A DNA stretch of 5,754 bases from positions 1 to 5,754 of the forward strand of contig JBOFHT010000076.1 in the NCBI GenBank assembly GCA_051649785.1, in the 5' to 3' direction. Every line of letters starts with the position of its first letter. The stretch's first letter is position 1. The notes under the pieces are model-generated. The model ran no database searches, was not told the DNA's origin, and saw only the letters and a program-made list of their open reading frames with translations. Shown in pieces: positions 1-4,549 of the stretch. A program made the position numbers and the translations under genes. The DNA is from JBOFHT01 sp051649785. Lineage in GTDB: Archaea; Methanobacteriota; Methanobacteria; Methanobacteriales; Methanobacteriaceae.

Positions 1-10
1 ATTGTATAGT

Positions 11-239
11 CAAAAATATTTTTTCAAAAAGAAATTTCCTTAATTTGCTAAGCCAAATCATTTTAAGCCGTTTTAATTTTTGAAGTTGTGAATTTTGATA
101 TAAATCAGTACCAAAATATAGGGTTTCTACAGAGCCAAAAATTTCCTTAATTTGCTAAACCAAAGCATTTTAAGTCGTTTTATTTTTTTTATTTTGATAT
201 AAATCAGCACAAAAATATAGGGTTTCTACAGAGCCAAAA
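11..239. repeat. Tandem repeat, two copies of a ~100-107 bp non-coding unit plus a possible decayed third
   Basis: Copy 1 spans about 32-138 and copy 2 about 139-239. Both begin AAATTTCCTTAATTTGCTAA and end with GGGTTTCTACAGAGCCAAAA. They differ by a few substitutions and by about 8 bases missing from the centre of copy 2 (the offset is 107 bp at the left end and 99 bp at the right end). Positions 11-31 (CAAAAATAT followed by T- and A-rich sequence) resemble the end of a further, decayed copy. No open reading frame is apparent. The unit ends about 65 bp beyond the stop of the minus-strand gene that ends at 305. The block could be a minisatellite-like intergenic repeat or leftover ends of an insertion sequence. 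On the minus strand the edge reads GGCTCTGTAGAAACCC, which is in the style of some IS termini, but no transposase is visible. Confidence 0.85.
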
Positions 240-256
240 TTTATATATATATGAAA

Positions 257-276
257 TTAGCCTATTAAATGGCTAA
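257..276 (-). terminator. Hairpin and T-run region after the DUF4012-like gene
   Basis: TTAGCC at 257-262 pairs with GGCTAA at 271-276 around an 8-base loop. It lies about 30 bp past the stop of the gene ending at 305. On the minus strand a run of five T (286-290) lies between the stop and the hairpin. Archaeal termination depends mainly on T-rich stretches, so the T-run may matter more than the stem. A role in termination is inferred from position only. Confidence 0.35.
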
Positions 277-304
277 CTCATTTGCAAAAATTTAGTTTTT
301 TAAC

Positions 305-1027
305 TCATATAATGCTTTCAAAACCTTTTGTACTCATTAAACCAATGAAAGATCCTTGAGGATTCATCAAAATATTTCCTTTAGAATATTCACTTAAAGC
401 TGCTTGGATCATTTTATTTTTTTTATCAGGATCTGTAGTAGCTTGTGAAAGTGCTTTAACTAATACCATTACTGAATCCCCTCTGGACATATTTCCTTTA
501 ATTTCACTCTTCTGACCATTATAACCCGAATAATTGTCATTTTCTCTTACAATATCTGTTGCAGTAAGATTAGTTTCTACTCCATCAATTTTAAGTGGCC
601 TAATGGAATCTATAACTGCATCTAATCCTTTATCATAAATAATTACTACAGCATCCGCATGCATTCCAGTATTTGCTTCTACAATTTCTTTTGCATACTC
701 CATACCTTGCTCTGGCCCATCCCACAGACAATCATGAAGAAGCATTTTACCTGGAAGATTACCTGCAGCATCCTGTGTAGGATGCTTCATTCCTCCGGGA
801 TATATTGGAGTATAATTTTTTATACTGCCATTTTCCAATTTAACCATAAATGCCATATCTAAACCGCCTCCTGGCTGTTCATCTTTTTCGCTGGCTAATA
901 TCAATATATTCTTATTCCCTAAAGATAAATCAGGACCATTTAAAAACATTTCCCCTACAATAGCAAATATTCCAATAACCGCTACAATAATAATCCCTAC
1001 AATAAGCCATTTAGTTTTCTTTTCCAT
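305..1027 (-). CDS. Membrane-anchored extracellular DUF4012-like protein
   Basis: This is a 240-residue protein of unknown function. A short basic N-terminus (MEKKTK) precedes one strongly hydrophobic helix at about residues 7-24, so the remaining ~210 residues should face outside. That region fits the DUF4012 pattern: a strand NILILASEKDE (40-50), a Gly-rich turn GGGLDMAF (53-60), an ENGSIK segment (65-70), and later a hydrophobic strand ADAVVIIYDKGLDAVIDSI (124-142) followed by LKIDGVETNLTATD. DUF4012 is remotely similar in style to LytR-CpsA-Psr envelope proteins, which is an alternative reading. No catalytic residues can be named. There is one cysteine (100) and no lipobox. The ATG start is supported by AGGGG at 1035-1039, seven bases upstream. 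The gene stands alone, with a repeat array downstream and a long gap upstream. Family assignment is from memory of the pattern and moderately sure; the cell-surface location is more secure. Confidence 0.7.
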   Translation of the reverse strand: MEKKTKWLIVGIIIVAVIGIFAIVGEMFLNGPDLSLGNKNILILASEKDEQPGGGLDMAFMVKLENGSIKNYTPIYPGGMKHPTQDAAGNLPGKMLLHDCLWDGPEQGMEYAKEIVEANTGMHADAVVIIYDKGLDAVIDSIRPLKIDGVETNLTATDIVRENDNYSGYNGQKSEIKGNMSRGDSVMVLVKALSQATTDPDKKNKMIQAALSEYSKGNILMNPQGSFIGLMSTKGFESII

Positions 1028-1117
1028 AACATTTCCCCTACATAATAATATTAAAAATCCAAATCAACTACCCACTTAAGTAAATAAATACTAACTCTTA
1101 ACTAAACTTAATAAATT

Positions 1118-1128
1118 ACTTATAAATG
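1118..1128 (-). promoter_or_regulatory. Possible TATA box for the DUF4012-like gene
   Basis: On the minus strand ATTTATAA (1120-1127) matches the archaeal TATA pattern. Initiation about 25 bases further on would give a 5' leader of roughly 70 bases before the ATG at 1027. The surroundings are so AT-rich that chance matches are common, so this is only a candidate. Confidence 0.3.
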
Positions 1129-1615
1129 ATTCTGAATAATTTTTTGAATTTTTATAAAAATTTACTTTAAAAAATCCTTAAGTTGATAGAACTGCCAATA
1201 AATAATAATATTTAAATATTAATTAATAATATCTAAAACAAGGTTATTCTTCAATAATATTTCATCAAATATAAATCTTTTTTTATTATATGGTATTTAA
1301 ACTGTATAACTATAACATAAACACAAATAAAATAATAACAAAAAACATTGATATTATAAACAATTTTGACCTTTTTCACTCATGATTTCATAAGATGATC
1401 TGGAAAATAGGTATTAAAGATGCAATCAAAGACTAAATTAATATAATTGTGGAATATAATGAAAGATTATTTGAAAAATTCAAGTAATACCCTTGAGAAT
1501 CCAAGAGTTCCAAAAAAAGATAATATGAGTTTGTCATGTAATTCATATTTTTAATTGGAGATACTATTAAATATATGGAAAACTAAAAATCTTCTACAAT
1601 TATACACCACATTTC

Positions 1616-1632
1616 TAAAAACTTTAAAAAAG
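1616..1632 (-). terminator. T-rich terminator candidate after ubiD
   Basis: On the minus strand, about 30-45 bases past the ubiD stop, there are six T (1626-1631) and then five T (1617-1621). Paired T-runs just after a stop codon are the usual form of intrinsic termination signal in archaea. No strong hairpin accompanies them. Confidence 0.4.
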
Positions 1633-1660
1633 GATTAATCATGGACAAAATAAGGTAATT

Positions 1661-2944
1661 TTATTCACTAAAACTTACTCTTTCAAATTTTTTAAGCTTA
1701 TCTAGTGGTTTTGTTGCATCTACACCGACTTTTGTTGTTGTTCCATCGGGAAGTGCTGTTGGATCTAGTGAAGAACCACGAGCTTTTGGAACAATTAGTA
1801 TATCTTCGTCTCCTTTTACACGTGTAGCTATTGCATACTCAATATCTTGAGGGTCAAAAATATCAACATCATCATCTACAACAACGCAGTGTTTTAGAGA
1901 AGGGTGAGCTGCTAAAGCAGCCATCATAATATTTTTCCCATCACCTTGAGTTTGTTTTTTAATTGAAATAACTGCATGTAACCAGCAACAACCTCCTTCT
2001 GTTAAAACAACATTCTGTACAGTAGGAACAGTATTTTTAACAGCTTTTAATATTCTAGGTTCTTGGGGAAGTCCTTGAAGTAGTTTATGTTCAAATCCTG
2101 CTGGTAATATTCCATGATAGCTAGCATTATCTGCTATATGCATTTCATCTAATTTTATAACTGGTTCTTTTCTTATAACATCATAAGTATCTGTTAAATC
2201 AACAAATGGGCCTTCATTGGCACGTTCATTTGCTATTAATTTACCTTCTAATATTATATCTGATTCTGGAACTATTATTCCATTATTACATTTTATAGCT
2301 GACATTTTCCCATTATGGATAGAATTAGCTACTTCTAACTCATCAATATCCATATTAACTGAAGTTGTAGTAGCTAAAAGAGTAGCTGGATTCATACCAA
2401 TAGCTATGGCAACATCTAAATCTTTCCCCATTTCTTCAGCTTTTTTATGATAAGTGTATAAATGCCTTGGAACTAAACGTACTGTTAATTTATCATCTTT
2501 TAATACAAGCATTCTATGAATAGATGCATTGGGAATACCAGTTTCTGGATCGTTAGCTATTATTACTCCAGAAGTTATATAAGGTCCACCATCATTTTGA
2601 TAATGAGTTAAAATAGGTATTTTTGATAACTTAGCTTTTGATGCTGTGTAAGACTCAATTGAATTAATAGGAGTGATATCATTAATTTTTATAGGATTTT
2701 CCATTGCTTTTATAATTTTTTCGGTAATTTTATCTACTTCACAGTCCATAGCTAATGCTATTTTTTCTCGTGTATTACAGATTCCTGAAATAATTGGTAT
2801 TTCACTCTCTTCTACATTTTTTAATATTACCGTATCTTTAGGATATTTTCTTAATATTTTAGCAGCTTCAAATTTAGTTGAGACCTTTTCATTAATTTCA
2901 ATAATACCAAAACTATCCTCTATTTTTTTCAAGAAATCCTTCAT
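1661..2944 (-). CDS. ubiD: UbiD-family decarboxylase, probable anhydromevalonate phosphate decarboxylase
   Basis: This 427-residue protein is a full-length archaeal UbiD-family (de)carboxylase, an enzyme class that uses prenylated FMN made by UbiX. Visible family features are N139-x4-R144 (NASIHR), matching the Asn/Arg pair that binds the cofactor and metal; EGPFVD with acidic residues 244 and 249, matching the catalytic acidic pair; VVVDDDVDIFD at 354-364; the ATRVKGDED region at 373-381; and the C-terminal RGSSLDPTA at 389-397. Archaea of this type make no ubiquinone. The short archaeal UbiD homologues are now linked to decarboxylation of trans-anhydromevalonate 5-phosphate in the modified mevalonate pathway to isoprenoid lipids, and older databases call them 3-octaprenyl-4-hydroxybenzoate carboxy-lyase. 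The specific substrate is inferred from lineage and length, not from a diagnostic residue. The ATG is supported by AGGTG at 2950-2954, five bases upstream. The gene lies 80 bp after purE. No ubiX is present in the window. Confidence 0.92.
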   Translation of the reverse strand: MKDFLKKIEDSFGIIEINEKVSTKFEAAKILRKYPKDTVILKNVEESEIPIISGICNTREKIALAMDCEVDKITEKIIKAMENPIKINDITPINSIESYTASKAKLSKIPILTHYQNDGGPYITSGVIIANDPETGIPNASIHRMLVLKDDKLTVRLVPRHLYTYHKKAEEMGKDLDVAIAIGMNPATLLATTTSVNMDIDELEVANSIHNGKMSAIKCNNGIIVPESDIILEGKLIANERANEGPFVDLTDTYDVIRKEPVIKLDEMHIADNASYHGILPAGFEHKLLQGLPQEPRILKAVKNTVPTVQNVVLTEGGCCWLHAVISIKKQTQGDGKNIMMAALAAHPSLKHCVVVDDDVDIFDPQDIEYAIATRVKGDEDILIVPKARGSSLDPTALPDGTTTKVGVDATKPLDKLKKFERVSFSE

Positions 2945-2985
2945 ATTAACACCTATTTTTTTTAATTCATAGCTAATGTAAATTT

Positions 2986-3003
2986 TATTTTATAAAATCT
3001 TAT
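2986..3003 (-). promoter_or_regulatory. Probable ubiD promoter (TATA box)
   Basis: On the minus strand ATTTTATAAAA (2988-2998) is preceded by the purine-rich TAAGA, as expected for a TATA box with a BRE element. Its centre lies about 49 bp from the ubiD ATG, so initiation ~25 bp downstream would leave a leader of about 24 bases carrying the AGGTG site. It would allow ubiD to be expressed apart from purE, although read-through from purE remains possible. Confidence 0.45.
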
Positions 3004-3024
3004 TTTTTAAACAAAATTCTAATA

Positions 3025-4101
3025 TTAATTTTCAAACTGGGTTTTGACACGTTTTACTTTTTCTTCAATTTCTACATCACTTAAAGCTAATATTTCTCCA
3101 GCTAACATGGCCCCATTTTTCCCATTTCCTATTCCTACCGTTCCAACTGGTACGCCTGGTGGCATATTTGCCATTGATAGTAATGAATCTTTCCCATCTA
3201 GACTAACTGGACAAGGAACTCCAATTACTGGTTTTTCACTTAAAGCAACAATAGATCCTGCTACATGAGCTGAAAGGCCACTAACTGCTATAAATACTTT
3301 AACACTTTCCATTTCATCTACATATTCCTTAAATCTATCAGGTTCTCGCATTGGTGAGATAACACTTAAATCATATGGTATTCCCATTTTTTCAAGTAAC
3401 AATATTGTTCCTTTTGCAGTTTCCATATCCGAATAACTTCCAGGAACTATTGAAACAAGTGGGGAGTTAGAATTTGTTTCTACATTATTAGAATTTATAA
3501 TGGTTTTATAATTTGTATTCTTAGATAGATTTGGATTTTCTTCTTCAGATATTTCTTTAAGAAACTCTTGATTGAAATATTTACAACCTCCATCTACAGA
3601 CTCATTTATTTCTTTAGCTAGCTTTATTTCATCACTTTTTATTTTATCAAAGTAGCTATTACGTATTTTTGAAATTCCTTCTTTTACAGATGGATTATGT
3701 GTTCCAATGATTTGCCCTGCTAATATTGCTCCATTATCTCCTCTATCAATTCCTACAGTAGCTACTGGTGCTGGAAATGGCATTTGAGCTTCTGCATATA
3801 ATGCATCGATTCCACCTAATTTAACACCTACAGGAACTCCAACCACTGGCCTATTTGTGTATGCTGCAATAGAACCTGGTAAATGAGCAGCTAATCCTGC
3901 TATACCTATAAATACTTCTACACCTGCTTCTTCCCCTTTAATAACTAAATTTTTAACTTTATCATGGGTTCTATGTGCCGATGCAACTTTTATGGTGTAA
4001 GGAATTTTGAGCTTTTCTAAGATATCAACAGATTTTTCTGCTATTTTCTTATCTGAAGCACTTCCTAATATTATCATTATTTTAGGGATATTTGGGTCCA
4101 T
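3025..4101 (-). CDS. purE: Two-domain PurE, phosphoribosylaminoimidazole carboxylase/mutase
   Basis: PurE makes 4-carboxyaminoimidazole ribonucleotide in de novo purine synthesis, either by rearranging N5-CAIR or by direct CO2 addition. This 358-residue protein contains two PurE domains, where the common bacterial enzyme has one of about 160. Domain 1 (about 5-155) keeps the family signatures: GSASD (13-17), the catalytic SAHRT (41-45), GLAAHLPGSIAA (69-80), PVVGVPV and PVATVGI. Domain 2 (about 214-358) keeps the fold motifs GSYSD (221-225), SGLSAHVAGSI (274-284), PVIGVPC and PVGTVGIGNG, but SAHRT is replaced by SPMRE (249-253), so the catalytic His is absent. The linker (156-213) is charged and then Asn/Ser-rich. 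Duplicated PurE is known in Methanobacteriales, including Methanobrevibacter. The start is supported by AGGTG at 4107-4111, five bases upstream, identical in spacing to the ubiD site. It may be the first gene of a purE-ubiD unit. No purK is seen nearby. Confidence 0.94.
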   Translation of the reverse strand: MDPNIPKIMIILGSASDKKIAEKSVDILEKLKIPYTIKVASAHRTHDKVKNLVIKGEEAGVEVFIGIAGLAAHLPGSIAAYTNRPVVGVPVGVKLGGIDALYAEAQMPFPAPVATVGIDRGDNGAILAGQIIGTHNPSVKEGISKIRNSYFDKIKSDEIKLAKEINESVDGGCKYFNQEFLKEISEEENPNLSKNTNYKTIINSNNVETNSNSPLVSIVPGSYSDMETAKGTILLLEKMGIPYDLSVISPMREPDRFKEYVDEMESVKVFIAVSGLSAHVAGSIVALSEKPVIGVPCPVSLDGKDSLLSMANMPPGVPVGTVGIGNGKNGAMLAGEILALSDVEIEEKVKRVKTQFEN

Positions 4102-4183
4102 TTTAACACCTATTATTTATTTATTATTAGTAAAATTATTATGTGATGCATTATCATTAATATTGAGTATTATTTGTTAATGT

Positions 4184-4194
4184 AATTTATAAGT
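4184..4194 (-). promoter_or_regulatory. Possible purE promoter (TATA box)
   Basis: On the minus strand CTTATAAAT (4185-4193) matches an archaeal TATA box. It lies about 88 bp before the purE ATG, giving a predicted leader of about 60 bases. Other AT-rich matches nearby make the choice uncertain. Confidence 0.3.
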
Positions 4195-4257
4195 AGTATA
4201 AAGTATTAATATAGTATAATATAATTAAATATTATATGATAATACATAATAATACAT

Positions 4258-4332
4258 AATTAAATATAATCTTTTATAATTATTAATAAATTAATAGAAT
4301 TAAATAAATTAAATATAATCTTCTATAATTAT
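4258..4332. repeat. 26-bp direct repeat, two copies 49 bp apart
   Basis: The copies at 4258-4283 and 4307-4332 both read AATTAAATATAATCTT, then T or C, then TATAATTAT in outline, and match at 25 of 26 positions (the difference is at 4273 versus 4322). Spacing of 49 bp is near five helical turns, so paired binding sites are conceivable. Slippage or duplication in AT-rich DNA is the simpler explanation. Confidence 0.75.
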
Positions 4333-4385
4333 AATTAAACAACAAATTATTTATAAATTGCTATTAATAAAACATTAATATATAA

Positions 4386-4431
4386 CCCTTAATTAATTCA
4401 ATTAATTAACATATTTTTATGGGTGTTAAGG
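4386..4431. promoter_or_regulatory. Palindrome nested in a CCTTAA/TTAAGG inverted pair
   Basis: TTAATTAATT, a central C, then AATTAATTAA forms a perfect 10-bp inverted repeat (4389-4409). CCTTAA at 4387-4392 is matched by the inverse TTAAGG at 4426-4431, overlapping the left arm of the palindrome. A related TAAGGG occurs at 4501-4506, close to the predicted promoter of the downstream gene. This could be an operator, but the function is inferred from symmetry and location only. Confidence 0.35.
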
Positions 4432-4494
4432 ATAAAATCTATTATATTAAATAGAATGTATAACTAATAATGTAATCTATATATTTTTAAATGC

Positions 4495-4504
4495 AATTTA
4501 TAAG
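4495..4504 (+). promoter_or_regulatory. Possible TATA box for the glycosyltransferase gene
   Basis: AATTTATAAG at 4495-4504 matches an archaeal TATA box. Initiation about 25 bp downstream would give a leader of roughly 20 bases, which would still carry the ribosome binding site at 4536-4541. A second TATA-like run (TATATATTT, 4479-4487) lies just upstream. Confidence 0.35.
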
Positions 4505-4535
4505 GGATAATATAATTTTATATTTATTTTAATAA

Positions 4536-4549
4536 AGGTGACTTAATTG
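4536..4549 (+). promoter_or_regulatory. Ribosome binding site fixing a TTG start
   Basis: AGGTGA (4536-4541) stands five bases before TTG at 4547-4549. A stop codon TAA (4544-4546) directly precedes the TTG in frame, so translation cannot begin earlier. The first in-frame ATG is at about codon 122, inside the catalytic domain. TTG is therefore the only start that fits. Confidence 0.8.

Larger units (their letters stand above)
1028..1660. other. AT-rich intergenic gap with no convincing gene
   Basis: About 630 bp separate two minus-strand genes. The left half is almost entirely A and T and contains a perfect 16-bp palindrome, TAATATTTAAATATTA, at 1206-1221. The right half (about 1380-1560) is richer in G and C and contains only short broken reading frames: 13 codons from an ATG at 1395, an open stretch in the same frame after the stop at 1434-1436 (reading IIVEYNERLFEKF), and a 31-codon frame at 1459-1554. 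None has a good ribosome binding site. The composition change could mark a decayed gene or an unrecognised RNA. I see no tRNA-like or rRNA-like sequence. Confidence 0.6.
4102..4546. other. Divergent AT-rich control region between purE and the glycosyltransferase gene
   Basis: About 445 bp lie between divergent genes and are nearly all A and T. No gene is apparent. The region carries a 10-bp tandem repeat AATACATAAT (4241-4260), a 26-bp direct repeat (4258-4283 and 4307-4332), a perfect palindrome (4389-4409), and TTAAGG-type motifs around it. It must contain the promoters of both flanking genes. Confidence 0.7.

Noticed and set aside
11..239. CRISPR array
   Set aside because: The units are about 100 bp and directly adjacent, with no short repeats separated by unique spacers and no cas genes in view.
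659..862. 67-codon plus-strand frame
   Set aside because: It lies wholly opposite the DUF4012-like gene, has no ribosome binding site and no recognisable domain, and is best read as an antisense shadow.
1584..1642. 19-codon minus-strand frame (starts MINPFLKF) just after ubiD
   Set aside because: It is very short, lacks a ribosome binding site and overlaps the likely terminator T-runs.
2217..2450. 77-codon plus-strand frame
   Set aside because: It lies antisense inside ubiD, whose conserved motifs cover the same bases; its Ile/Ser-rich translation is typical of a shadow.
2673..2972. 99-codon hydrophobic plus-strand frame resembling a membrane protein
   Set aside because: It is antisense to the start of ubiD; the hydrophobicity comes from reading AAA/GAA-rich codons backwards as TTT/TTC.
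3044..3268. 74-codon plus-strand frame
   Set aside because: It is antisense to the second PurE domain and has no independent support.
4421..4470. GGGTG followed by short coding-like sequence on the plus strand
   Set aside because: It looks like a ribosome binding site, but no start codon follows at the right distance and the frame stops within ten codons.
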